Shown: in pieces, positions 15,763 through 25,246 of the stretch
Layout: every line of letters starts with the position of its first letter
Position numbering within the stretch: the first letter of the stretch is position 1
Assembly (NCBI RefSeq): GCF_035920365.1
Contig: NZ_CP109150.1
Location: 930,001 to 994,000, forward strand
DNA: 64,000 nt
Origin: Micromonospora sp. NBC_01740
Lineage (GTDB): Bacteria; Actinomycetota; Actinomycetes; Mycobacteriales; Micromonosporaceae
Reading direction: 5' to 3'
Notes under the pieces: model-generated
What the model was told of the DNA's origin: nothing
Seen by the model: the letters and a program-made list of their open reading frames with translations, nothing else
Databases searched by the model: none
Translations under genes and position numbers: made by a program

Positions 15763-18240
15763 ATGGAGGTCGGCCCCCCGTTCCCCGCTGGTCAACCCGC
15801 TCCGAGGCCGTTGGCCACGCCGGGCCCGCCGAGCCCCTGGGCGGTGGTGGCGGCGGCGGTGACCGGCTGCTGGACGGTCGGGCTCGTCGTCGTCGGCCAG
15901 CTCGGCGGCTGGCTGGCCGACCAGGTCCTGCTGGCCTCCGGGCTGGACCGCGTGGTCTGGCTCTGGCCGGCGACGGTGCTGTTCACCGTGCTGCTGGTCG
16001 GGGCGCCCGCGCTGACGCTGGCCCTGCTGCCCCGCTCGGCGGCGGTCCGCACCACCGGCCGGACCTGGCTGGCGGCGGCGCTCGCGCTCGGCGCGCTGGG
16101 GCTGCTCCGGGCGATGCCGCCGGTGCACCACGAGGCGTACCTCGCCGCGCTGGCCGCCACGGCCGGCCTGGCCGCCCTCGTCCTGCGGGCGCTGGCCCGC
16201 CGCGTGCCGGTCGCGACCCCCCGGGTGCCCGCGTCGGCCGCCCCGCCCTGGGCACCCGCGTCGGCCGCCCCGCGCCGGGCGCCCACGTCGGCCGCCACGC
16301 TGCTCGGGGTGGCCGGCGGGCTGGCGCTGCTGCTGCCCTGGGCCTGGCTGGGCGCCCTCGGTGGGCTGCTGGAGACGGTGCTCGCCGGGGTCGCCGCTGC
16401 CGCGCTCGGCGTGCTGGCCGGGGCGCTGCTGGACGACGCCTTCTGGTCCCGCTTCACCGTCGGCGAACCGCCCCGGCCGACCCGGTTGGTGCTGGTCGGC
16501 GGGCTGGTCGCCGGGGTCGCCCTGCTGCTGCTCGCCGCCGGGGTCGGCCAGTCCGGGGCCCAGCTTCCCCTGCTGCTGATCCTGCCGCCGGCCGGCTTCG
16601 CGCTGGCGGCCCTGCACGCGGCGGCCCGCCGCCCGGCCCCGACCGGGCGACCGGGGACGGGCGCCCTGCGGCCCGCGGCCCGTTGGCTGGTCGGGCTCGG
16701 CGTGCTCGGCCCGCTGGCCTGCACCGATCCCGAGGAGATCACCCTCCTCCTGGCCAGCACCCGCGACGTGCCGTTCTGGGTGGCCGCCGCCGCCGGCGCC
16801 GGGCTCGCCGTCGCGGCCGTCCTCGCCGTGACGTACGGCGTGCTGCTGGGCCGGGGCCGGCGGCCGAGCCGGCGGGTGGCCGGGGTGACCGCCGCCGCGC
16901 TGCTGCTGGCGGTCGGCGCGGTGGCCGTCGGCGCGGGGCAGCCTGGCCTGCATGGCGAGCGGCTGTTCGTGGTGCTCCGCGAGCAGGCCGATCTCGCCGG
17001 CGTCCCGGCGACGACCGGTCGGGCCGGCCGGGACGCCCGGGTCGCCGAGGTCCACCGGCGGCTGGTCGCGACCGCCGAGCGGACCCAGGCCGACCTGCGC
17101 CGGGACCTGCGCCGGCTGCGGCTCGACCACACCCCCTACTACCTCGTCAACGCCGTCGAGGTGGACGGCGGGCCGGCGGTACGGGCCTGGCTGTCGCGCC
17201 GTCCTGAGGTCGCCCGGGTGCTGGTCAGCCAACGGGTGCGACCGCTGCCCGCGCCGGCCGGCCGCAGTCGCGGCACCGCGCCCGCGCCCGGCGGCCCCGA
17301 GTGGAACGTCCGGATGCTCGGTGCGGACCGGGTCTGGTCCCAGCTCGGGGTGGACGGCTCCGGGATCGTGGTGGGCAGCTCGGACTCGGGCGTGGACGGC
17401 GGGCATCCCGCGCTGGCGGGCAGCTTCCGGGGCGGCGACGACTCCTGGCACGACCCGTGGAACGGCACCCGGGCGCCGACCGACCAGGGCGGGCACGGCA
17501 CCCACACGACGGGCAGCGCGGTGGGCCGGGGCGGCATCGGGGTCGCCCCGGGCGCCCGGTGGGCCGGCTGCGTCAACCTGGACCGCAATCTCGGCAATCC
17601 CGCGTACTACCTCGACTGCCTCCAGTTCATGCTGGCGCCCTTCCCGGTGGGCGGGGACCCGTTCAGCGACGGGCGCCCGGCACGCGCGCCGGACATCCTC
17701 ACCAACTCGTGGGGCTGCCCGGCGCTCGAAGGCTGCGACCCGGGCGTGCTCGGGCCGGCCACCGCCGCCCTGGACGCCGCCGGCGTCATGGTGGTGGCAG
17801 CGGCCGGCAACACCGGGCCGTACTGCGGCTCGATCGACGACCCGCCCGCCCCGTACGCGGACGTGCTGACCGTCGGCGCGGTCGACCGGCAGCGCAAGGT
17901 CACCCTCTTCTCGTCGCGGGGACCGGTGCCGGGGGCGGCCAAGCCGGACCTGGTCGCGCCCGGCGACGAGGTGCTGTCGGCGATGCCGGGCGGCGGGTAC
18001 GCCGTCCTGAGCGGCACCTCGATGGCGACGCCGCAGGTGGCCGGCGTGGTGGCGCTGATGTGGTCGGCCAACCCGGCGCTGGTCGGCGACCTGCCCCGCA
18101 CCCGGCAGATCCTGCGGGACACCGCGACCCCGGCCGTGGCCACGTACGCCGCCCGGACGCAGACCTGCGGGGGCGACCGGAACATCACCGGTGCCGGCCT
18201 GGTCGACGCGTACGCCGCCGTCCAAGCGGCGCGGGGGTGA
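15763..18240 (+). CDS. Polytopic membrane protein fused to subtilisin-like S8 protease
   Basis: 825-aa protein. The first 400 residues hold about ten hydrophobic segments with no clear family. Residues about 405-500 resemble the propeptide of bacillopeptidase F-type enzymes (RLFVVLREQADLAG, TAERTQADL, YYLVNAVEVDGG). The rest is a peptidase S8 domain with the full triad: Asp541 (SDSGVDG), His578 (GGHGTH) and Ser753 (GTSMATP), plus the oxyanion Asn in AAGNTGPYCGS. Several cysteines suggest disulfides outside the cell. Thus a protease appears anchored by a large membrane module rather than a cleaved signal peptide. ATG at 15763; the gene is divergent from glpD. Confidence 0.9.
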   Translation: MEVGPPFPAGQPAPRPLATPGPPSPWAVVAAAVTGCWTVGLVVVGQLGGWLADQVLLASGLDRVVWLWPATVLFTVLLVGAPALTLALLPRSAAVRTTGRTWLAAALALGALGLLRAMPPVHHEAYLAALAATAGLAALVLRALARRVPVATPRVPASAAPPWAPASAAPRRAPTSAATLLGVAGGLALLLPWAWLGALGGLLETVLAGVAAAALGVLAGALLDDAFWSRFTVGEPPRPTRLVLVGGLVAGVALLLLAAGVGQSGAQLPLLLILPPAGFALAALHAAARRPAPTGRPGTGALRPAARWLVGLGVLGPLACTDPEEITLLLASTRDVPFWVAAAAGAGLAVAAVLAVTYGVLLGRGRRPSRRVAGVTAAALLLAVGAVAVGAGQPGLHGERLFVVLREQADLAGVPATTGRAGRDARVAEVHRRLVATAERTQADLRRDLRRLRLDHTPYYLVNAVEVDGGPAVRAWLSRRPEVARVLVSQRVRPLPAPAGRSRGTAPAPGGPEWNVRMLGADRVWSQLGVDGSGIVVGSSDSGVDGGHPALAGSFRGGDDSWHDPWNGTRAPTDQGGHGTHTTGSAVGRGGIGVAPGARWAGCVNLDRNLGNPAYYLDCLQFMLAPFPVGGDPFSDGRPARAPDILTNSWGCPALEGCDPGVLGPATAALDAAGVMVVAAAGNTGPYCGSIDDPPAPYADVLTVGAVDRQRKVTLFSSRGPVPGAAKPDLVAPGDEVLSAMPGGGYAVLSGTSMATPQVAGVVALMWSANPALVGDLPRTRQILRDTATPAVATYAARTQTCGGDRNITGAGLVDAYAAVQAARG

Positions 18241-18260
18241 GGTCGGCGCGGAGCGCCGGT

Positions 18261-18851
18261 TCACCCCAGCCGGTCGAGGAACTCCCGCGAGCGCCGCAGC
18301 ACCAGTGCCGTCGCCTCCGCGTCGTACGACGGCAGCGTGCTGTCGGTGAACAGGTGCTGGTCGCCCGGGTAGACGAACAGCTCGCCGAGGTCGGGGCCGA
18401 CGATGCCGACCAGCTCGCGGGCGGCTTCGATGTCGCCCTCCAGGGCGAAGAACGGGTCGGCGTCCATACCGTGGATCTGCACCGGAACCCCGGCGGGCCA
18501 GGGGCCGACGGCCCATTCGCCGGTGACGGGCAGGCAGGATTCGTAGAGCAGCGCGCCACGGGCGCCGGGCCGGGTCTGGGCGAGCCGCTGGGCGGTGGCG
18601 GCGCCCCAGGAGAAGCCCGCGTGGACCAGCCCGTCGGGCAGCTCGGCCACGGCCCGGTCGGCGCGCTCGCGCAGCACCTCGCGCCCGATGCGTTTCGTGA
18701 GCGCGAAGCCCTCGTCGAGGGTCGCCGGGCGTTCACCGTCGAACAGGTCGGGGGTGTGCACGCTGTGCCCGCCCGCCCGCAACTGTTCGGCGAACTCGCG
18801 CAGCCCCTCGGTGAGCCCGTGCAGATGGTGGAACAGGACCACGTCGGCCAT
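18261..18851 (-). CDS. Dienelactone hydrolase family protein
   Basis: 196-aa alpha/beta hydrolase of the dienelactone hydrolase (DLH) type. Motifs are LFHHLHGLTEGL near the N-terminus, the nucleophile elbow region GFSWGAATAQRLAQ (Ser in place of the classical Cys), a catalytic Asp in IHGMDADPFF and His in PGDQHLFTD. Such small DLH proteins are often of unknown substrate. The ATG at 18851 follows AGGAG. It is divergent from an ArsR-like regulator, with only 63 bp between the starts, so regulation by that neighbour is plausible. Confidence 0.87.
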   Translation of the reverse strand: MADVVLFHHLHGLTEGLREFAEQLRAGGHSVHTPDLFDGERPATLDEGFALTKRIGREVLRERADRAVAELPDGLVHAGFSWGAATAQRLAQTRPGARGALLYESCLPVTGEWAVGPWPAGVPVQIHGMDADPFFALEGDIEAARELVGIVGPDLGELFVYPGDQHLFTDSTLPSYDAEATALVLRRSREFLDRLG

Positions 18852-18914
18852 CTCTACACTCCTGTCAACAGACGACAACGATCGAATGATCCATGATTCT
18901 AGAACGGTCGAGAA
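18852..18914. promoter_or_regulatory. AT-richer divergent promoter region with palindrome TTCTAGAA
   Basis: This 63-bp spacer between the DLH gene and the ArsR-like gene is noticeably AT-richer than its surroundings. It contains a perfect 8-bp palindrome TTCTAGAA (18897-18904) and a direct repeat ATGAT-CC-ATGAT (18886-18897) just before it. The palindrome lies 10 bp upstream of the regulator's ATG. It is a reasonable operator candidate for autoregulation, but no consensus supports this. Confidence 0.45.
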
Positions 18915-19541
18915 ATGTCGAGCAATGAGCGGATCCCGGACTACGACCTCGACGAGCTGCTCGTGGTCACCGCGCCCGCGCAGCTTCGCGCGCTGGCCGA
19001 TCCCCTGCGCGCCACCCTCCTGGAGCTGCTCCTGGAGCGGGCCGCCACGGTGACCGAGCTGGCCCGGGCGGTCGACCGGCCGAAGAGCAGCGTCGCCTAC
19101 CACGTGACCGCGCTCGTCGACGCCGGCCTGCTCAAGGTGGTGCGGACCCGGCGGGTGCGGGCGATCGACGAGCGGTACTACGGCCGGGTTGCCCGCACGC
19201 TCTACATCGGCGCGCTCACCCGTCCCGAGGACAGACAGGTCGCGACCGCCGTCAACGGGCTCGCGGAGGCCGTCGCCGAATCGGCCGTCGCCCACGCCGC
19301 CGACGACCTGCGCTGCACCCTCGTGCACGCCCGCATCCCGATCGAGGAGGTACGCGCGTTCTGGGCCGAGGTGCAGGCGCTGGCCCGCCGCTTCGCCCAG
19401 ATCCCCCGGTCCGGCGACCAGGTGTACGGATTCGTCGCCGGCCTCTACCCCACCGACGCGCCGACCCTTCCCGAGCGCGAGCCCGAGCCGGAGCGCGAGC
19501 CGAAGCCCGAGCCCGAGCCGAAACCCGGGCCGGCCGGCTGA
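18915..19541 (+). CDS. ArsR-like winged-helix transcriptional regulator
   Basis: 208-aa protein with an N-terminal winged helix-turn-helix of ArsR/HTH_20 type (residues about 18-90: ALADPLRATLLELLLERAATVTELARAV, KSSVAYHVTALVDAGLLKVV). A helical dimerisation or effector domain follows, then a proline- and charge-rich tail made of EPEPER/EPKPEP repeats in the last 25 residues. No metal-binding Cys pairs are evident, so it is not a classical metal sensor. It is divergent from the DLH gene, its probable target. ATG at 18915 with a weak ribosome binding site. Confidence 0.87.
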   Translation: MSSNERIPDYDLDELLVVTAPAQLRALADPLRATLLELLLERAATVTELARAVDRPKSSVAYHVTALVDAGLLKVVRTRRVRAIDERYYGRVARTLYIGALTRPEDRQVATAVNGLAEAVAESAVAHAADDLRCTLVHARIPIEEVRAFWAEVQALARRFAQIPRSGDQVYGFVAGLYPTDAPTLPEREPEPEREPKPEPEPKPGPAG

Positions 19542-19716
19542 GGCGATCGGGTCGGTCGCGGCACGCCACGGCGGACCGACGTGGACGAGCCCTCGCCGCA
19601 CGTGGACTGGTCGCCGGCGCGGTCCGCCGGCCGGGCGGCGCCAACGGGGGCTCTTCCCAGGCGCCAGCAGGGGCTCTGCTTAACAGAAGCGCTCCGGTGA
19701 CCTAGGGTCGGCGTCC

Positions 19717-20646
19717 ATGGACCTGAAGATCGTCGAGCTGGGACCCGACCGGCGGCCCGCCGTGGTGGAGCTCTGCGGGCGGGCACTGGACCTGCCGGAG
19801 GACGCGGCCGAGGCGCCGGCTGTCGTGGACACCCTGTGGGCGCGGGCCGCCGCCCACCGCCCGGTGTTCGCGTGGGGCGCGCACCGGCAGGGGCGCCTCG
19901 TCGGTGTGCTCATCGGCTCCCTCGCCGCCGGCGACGGCGACGCCCGTGGTCACGTCGACCTGGTCGCGGTGGCACCGGAGGAGCGGCGACGCGGTGTCGG
20001 GAGGGCCCTGCTGGCGACCGCCGAGGCGCGGTTCGCCGAGCTCGGCGCGGTGGAGGTGCTGCTCGCCGGGAATCCGCCGTACTACGCCTGGCCCGGGATC
20101 GACGTGCGCTACACCCCGGCGGTCTGCGCTGCGCTGGCGCTCGGCTACCGGCAGGACCGGACGGCGTGGAACATGACCGCCGACCTGTCGTACGACGGCT
20201 CGCCCGCGCTGCGCCCGACGGAGCCGGCGGAGGCGCGGCTGGCCGGGCAGGGCGTCACGGTCCGGCGCGCCGAGGCGGGTGACCTGCCGGCGCTGGCGGA
20301 GTTCGCCCGCGCCACCTTCGGCGGGGCCTGGGACGCCGAACTGGCCGGCTCGGTGGGCCGGGAGGGGGCGGGCTGCCACCTGGCCGAGCGCGACGGCGTG
20401 GTGCTCGGCTTCGCCGCGTACGGGTCGTCGCGGCCGAGCTGGTTCGGCCCGATGGGCACCGCCCCGGCGGCCGAGGGCTCGGGGATCGGCGGGGTGCTGC
20501 TGCGCCGCTGCCTGCGCGAGCAGCGGGCGGCGGGCGTGACGGCTGCGCAGATCGGCTGGGTCGGGCCGGTCCCGTTCTACTCGGGCAGCGCGGGTGCCCG
20601 GATCGAGCGCGTCTTCTTCCTGTACCGCAGGACGCTCGGCGACTGA
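19717..20646 (+). CDS. Tandem GNAT acetyltransferase
   Basis: 309-aa protein with two GNAT folds. The first (about residues 1-155) has the acetyl-CoA loop motif APEERRRGVGRALLATAE. The second (about 170-309) has the matching but degenerate PAAEGSGIGGVLLRRCLRE. Tandem GNAT proteins include the mycothiol acetyltransferase MshD, but residues specific to MshD are not evident, so the substrate is left open. ATG start at 19717; the 176-bp spacer before it shows no further gene and no clear regulatory element. Confidence 0.85.
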   Translation: MDLKIVELGPDRRPAVVELCGRALDLPEDAAEAPAVVDTLWARAAAHRPVFAWGAHRQGRLVGVLIGSLAAGDGDARGHVDLVAVAPEERRRGVGRALLATAEARFAELGAVEVLLAGNPPYYAWPGIDVRYTPAVCAALALGYRQDRTAWNMTADLSYDGSPALRPTEPAEARLAGQGVTVRRAEAGDLPALAEFARATFGGAWDAELAGSVGREGAGCHLAERDGVVLGFAAYGSSRPSWFGPMGTAPAAEGSGIGGVLLRRCLREQRAAGVTAAQIGWVGPVPFYSGSAGARIERVFFLYRRTLGD

Positions 20647-20710
20647 CAACGGGGCGAACGGGATATAGACCCTCATAACGCCATTCGCCCGCATTGGTGA
20701 TCGTCGCGCC

Positions 20711-20726
20711 CTACCGTTTCCGGTAG
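20711..20726 (+). promoter_or_regulatory. Leader hairpin next to a ribosome binding site
   Basis: CTACCG-TTTC-CGGTAG forms a 6-bp stem with a 4-nt loop directly before the AGAGGAGG ribosome binding site of the small gene at 20738. It may tune translation initiation or be part of a dyad operator; nothing else supports either role. Confidence 0.4.
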
Positions 20727-20737
20727 AGGAGGCAGCC

Positions 20738-20935
20738 ATGACCACGGACGACGAACGCCCCGGCCCGTTGCCGTTCGACCGGCTCGACTACGGCGACGCC
20801 GAGCAGCAGGCGGAGATGGCCGGCGTCGACGAGCCGGCCGACGAGCCGGTGACGCTGGTCGACGAGCCGGTGCAGATCCCGCAGCCGTACGACCGGGCGC
20901 AGAAGAGACGCAACCAACGGCCACTGCCGACGTGA
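20738..20935 (+). CDS. Small acidic protein, 65 aa, unknown
   Basis: 65-aa hydrophilic protein, strongly acidic in the first two thirds (repeats of DEPADEP, LVDEPVQIP) with a basic end (AQKRRNQRPLP). No domain is recognised. It is considered real because it has an excellent ribosome binding site (AGGAGG, 6 bp before ATG), a leader hairpin and a strong terminator hairpin directly after the stop. It converges on groEL. Confidence 0.68.
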   Translation: MTTDDERPGPLPFDRLDYGDAEQQAEMAGVDEPADEPVTLVDEPVQIPQPYDRAQKRRNQRPLPT

Positions 20936-20942
20936 CAGCGCA

Positions 20943-20972
20943 AGGGGCGGACCGCTGACGCGGCCCGCCCCT
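20943..20972. terminator. Bidirectional terminator hairpin
   Basis: AGGGGCGGACCGC (20943-20955) and GCGGCCCGCCCCT (20960-20972) form a 13-bp stem with one mismatch and a TGAC loop. It lies between the stop of the 65-aa gene and the stop of groEL, which converge, so it can serve both. There is no U tract, as is usual in very GC-rich actinobacteria. Confidence 0.7.
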
Positions 20973-20994
20973 CACGGCGTTGTCGGAGCTGGAC

Positions 20995-22800
<1,806 letters not shown>

Positions 22801-22815
22801 CTACCGCCCCGACCA

Positions 22816-22842
22816 TTGGCACTCACGGTATGCGAGTGCCAA
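22816..22842 (-). promoter_or_regulatory. CIRCE operator 1 (HrcA site)
   Basis: TTGGCACTC (22816-22824), a 9-nt spacer, and GAGTGCCAA (22834-22842) form a perfect inverted repeat with exactly the 9-9-9 layout of the CIRCE element bound by HrcA. It stands about 200 bp before the groEL start, so it should overlap the promoter and leave a long untranslated leader. Confidence 0.93.
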
Positions 22843-22850
22843 TGACTTGT

Positions 22851-22877
22851 TTAGCACTCTCCCCTGCCGAGTGCAAG
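22851..22877 (-). promoter_or_regulatory. CIRCE operator 2 (HrcA site)
   Basis: TTAGCACTC (22851-22859), a 9-nt spacer, and GAGTGCAAG (22869-22877) match CIRCE with two mismatched positions in the right arm. It begins 35 bp from the first operator, so both could be filled together. It lies immediately next to the stop of the upstream membrane-protein gene. Confidence 0.85.
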
Positions 22878-22891
22878 CACGATCGCCCCGG

Positions 22892-24001
22892 TCAGCCGAG
22901 TTCACCGGTCAGCCGGGCGCTGTCCACCGGCCCCTCGTGGGCGCGCTGCTCGGCGTACGTGACGACCAGGCCGACCAACTGGGCGAGGTGGGTCGGCAGG
23001 GCCAGCACCGCGCCCACCAGCGTCACCACGAGCACGCCGACCGCCGTGCCGGGCGACTCCAGCGGGGTGGTGCCGAACGGCAGCGTGCCGATGCCCTCCA
23101 CCATGCCGGCGGCCCCGCTGCCGACGATCACCGCCGCCGCGACCAGCGCCACCCGGCCGAGCAGCAGACCGAGCCGGTCGTGGAACATCCGGAAGGAACG
23201 GCCGATCGGGTGCTGCCGCTCGAACAGGTAGACCGGGCCGGCCATGCTCAGCGCGAAGGCGAAGTAGATGCCGGGGATCACGCAGAAACAGACCCCGAGC
23301 CCGATGATCACGCTCATCAGCAGGGTCCAGCCCCAGAGGCCCAGCGCCCGACGCGCCCCGTAGGAGAGGGCCGCGCCCACGCTCACCGGCTGACCGGCCG
23401 CCTGCCGGGTGACCACCCAGGTGCCGGCCGCCCAGCCCAGGCTCTGCACGAAACCGAAGACGAGGGCGCTGCCGAGCACCACGAACAGCAGGACGCCCGT
23501 GTCGGTCAGGAAGGTGTCGGGCAGCGCGGCGGGGTCGTCGGCCATCGACTCCTCCCACTTGGCGCTCGGGTCGACGACCAACGAGAGCATCGACACCACC
23601 AGGGCCGGCAGCACCTGGGTGAGCAGCAGGATCGGCAGCAGCAGCCGCCAGCCCCGGCGCACCGCGCCGACGCACCGGCCGAACCAGCCGTTGACGCCCG
23701 CGCCGGGCGGGGTGACGAGCAGGTCGGCGGGGTCGAGGCCGTGCCCCGGCGGGTACCACCCGTGGACCGGCTGCCCGGGATAGGCGCCCGGCTGCCCGGG
23801 ATAGGCGACCGGGGCGCCCGGGTACCACGGCTGCCCGCCGTACGGGCCGGAGCCGGCCGGGTACCCGCCGGTGGGCGGGAAGACCCAGTCCTGCGGCTGT
23901 TGCGGGCCCGTCGGCGCAGCACCGCCCGGGCCGACGGGTGGTGTCGCGGAGGGGTCGGGCTCTCCCGGGGGCGGTGCGGCCTGGGGTGGCTGGTCGGACA
24001 T
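22892..24001 (-). CDS. Integral membrane protein with Pro/Gly-rich N-terminus
   Basis: 369-aa protein. The first 110 residues are low-complexity, rich in Pro, Gly, Tyr and Gln (repeats of [12 protein letters not shown] and PGAPVAYPG), and probably disordered in the cytoplasm. About six hydrophobic segments follow, with [17 protein letters not shown] between them, a pattern seen in DUF7847/glycerophosphodiester phosphodiesterase-type membrane domains of actinobacteria. Function unknown. The ATG at 24001 follows GAGGAGGG. Its stop is 15 bp from the second CIRCE, so its terminator must overlap the groEL control region or be absent. Confidence 0.82.
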   Translation of the reverse strand: MSDQPPQAAPPPGEPDPSATPPVGPGGAAPTGPQQPQDWVFPPTGGYPAGSGPYGGQPWYPGAPVAYPGQPGAYPGQPVHGWYPPGHGLDPADLLVTPPGAGVNGWFGRCVGAVRRGWRLLLPILLLTQVLPALVVSMLSLVVDPSAKWEESMADDPAALPDTFLTDTGVLLFVVLGSALVFGFVQSLGWAAGTWVVTRQAAGQPVSVGAALSYGARRALGLWGWTLLMSVIIGLGVCFCVIPGIYFAFALSMAGPVYLFERQHPIGRSFRMFHDRLGLLLGRVALVAAAVIVGSGAAGMVEGIGTLPFGTTPLESPGTAVGVLVVTLVGAVLALPTHLAQLVGLVVTYAEQRAHEGPVDSARLTGELG

Positions 24002-24215
24002 GAACCCTCCTCAGCGATGGCTGGAACGGCTCACGATCCTTCCCTGCCGACGCAACCGCGCCGAAGCCCGCCCCCGTGCAGCGGACCGGCAGACTGCCCG
24101 GCCCCGTGGAGCGGACCGGCCGACGACCGCCCGGACCACCGGGCCGCCCCCGGCCGGCGCCCCACGACCGGTGGTCGGGAGGTCGGTCGGCGCGGGGGCG
24201 CGGGAGGGACGCCCG

Positions 24216-24419
24216 TCAGGCGATGACGCGCACGCGCTCGGCCTGGGGGCCCTTCTGGCCCTGGGCGATCTCGAACTCGACCCGCTGGCCGTCGTCCAAC
24301 GCCTTGTAGCCGTCCATCTCGATCGCCGAGAAGTGGACGAAGACGTCCTGCCCACCGTCGACGGCGATGAAGCCGTAGCCCTTTTCGGAGTTGAACCACT
24401 TCACGGTGCCCTCTGCCAC
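24216..24419 (-). CDS. Cold shock protein, CspA family
   Basis: 67-aa single cold-shock domain. It contains both RNA-binding motifs, KGYGFIAV (RNP1) and DVFVHFSAI (RNP2), after the typical GTVKWFNSE start. Such proteins bind single-stranded RNA and DNA and melt secondary structure at low temperature or during growth. The start GTG at 24419 is preceded by GAGGAAG. It stands alone, with a leader region of up to about 200 bp before the divergent GNAT gene, consistent with the long leaders common for csp genes. Confidence 0.95.
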   Translation of the reverse strand: MAEGTVKWFNSEKGYGFIAVDGGQDVFVHFSAIEMDGYKALDDGQRVEFEIAQGQKGPQAERVRVIA

Positions 24420-24629
24420 GGTGCACTTCCTCACTCTGCGCGGCGTTCCACGACCCCGGAGGCCGGGCGGGCCGGCACCGGAGGACCACCGGCTCGGCGA
24501 TCGACGAGGGCCGCTGAAACGGTGACCGAAATCGCACGCTACACGAAGCGTGACGACACCGCACGACCACAAATCGGACATACGCCGATCGAACGCCATC
24601 GGCCGTCATCGTTGTGATAGGCATTCGGC

Positions 24630-25163
24630 ATGACGAGCACGCCCGACGGTCCGAGGCCGACGCGGCGGGCGCAGATCCGGCGGGTCCGCCCCCCGGACGC
24701 GGCTCGGATGCGGGCGCTGCGGCTGGAGATGCTCGCCGACGCCCCGCTGGCCTTCCTGGAGACCCTCGCCGACGCGGCGGCCCGGTCGCACGCCGACTAC
24801 GCGGCCAGGATCGCGGCCGTCTCCGTCGGGGCGGGCACCGCCCAGTTCGTCGCGGACCCGGGCGGCCGGCTCGTCGGGCACGCCGGCGGCACGGTGGCCC
24901 CCGGGGAGCCGGGGCTGACCGTGGTGTACGCCGTCTACGTCACCCCGCCCTGGCGGGGCACGGGCCTCCTCGGCGACCTCGTCGACGCGGTCGCGGCCTG
25001 GTCCCGCGCCTGCGGGCGCCCCGAACTGATGCTGGAGGTCGTGGTCGGCAACGACCGGGCCTACCGCGCGTACCGGCGGCTGGGCTTCGTCGACACCGGC
25101 GTACGCGTCCCGCACCCCACGGTCCCGGCGCTCACCGAGCTCCAGATGCGCCGCCCGGCCTGA
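24630..25163 (+). CDS. GNAT family N-acetyltransferase
   Basis: 177-aa single-domain GNAT protein. Strand-4/acetyl-CoA loop is VYVTPPWRGTGLLGDLVDAV, and the late motif NDRAYRAYRRLGFVDTG is typical of the family. It would transfer an acetyl group from acetyl-CoA to an amine; the substrate is unknown. ATG at 24630, just after the AT-richer spacer shared with the csp gene. It converges on paaN, with a hairpin between. Confidence 0.88.
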   Translation: MTSTPDGPRPTRRAQIRRVRPPDAARMRALRLEMLADAPLAFLETLADAAARSHADYAARIAAVSVGAGTAQFVADPGGRLVGHAGGTVAPGEPGLTVVYAVYVTPPWRGTGLLGDLVDAVAAWSRACGRPELMLEVVVGNDRAYRAYRRLGFVDTGVRVPHPTVPALTELQMRRPA

Positions 25164-25197
25164 CCCGCGCCGGTGACCCGTTCCGCCAGAACCGGAT

Positions 25198-25240
25198 CGG
25201 CTGCCCGGAGCGGCCGGTGCGGGGCCGACCCGGGCAGCCG
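25198..25240. terminator. Terminator-like hairpin between convergent genes
   Basis: CGGCTGCCCGG (25198-25208) and CCGGGCAGCCG (25230-25240) are perfect 11-bp inverted repeats around a 21-nt GC-rich loop. They sit between the converging stops of the GNAT gene and paaN and could end both transcripts. Confidence 0.55.
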
Positions 25241-25246
25241 GGCACC

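Noticed and set aside
13867..18516. A single minus-strand open frame of 1549 codons
   Set aside because: Only the first 610 codons upstream of the stop (13867-15699) are glpD. The rest is antisense to the S8 protease gene, has a low-complexity Arg/Gly/Gln composition and exists because stop codons are rare at this GC content.
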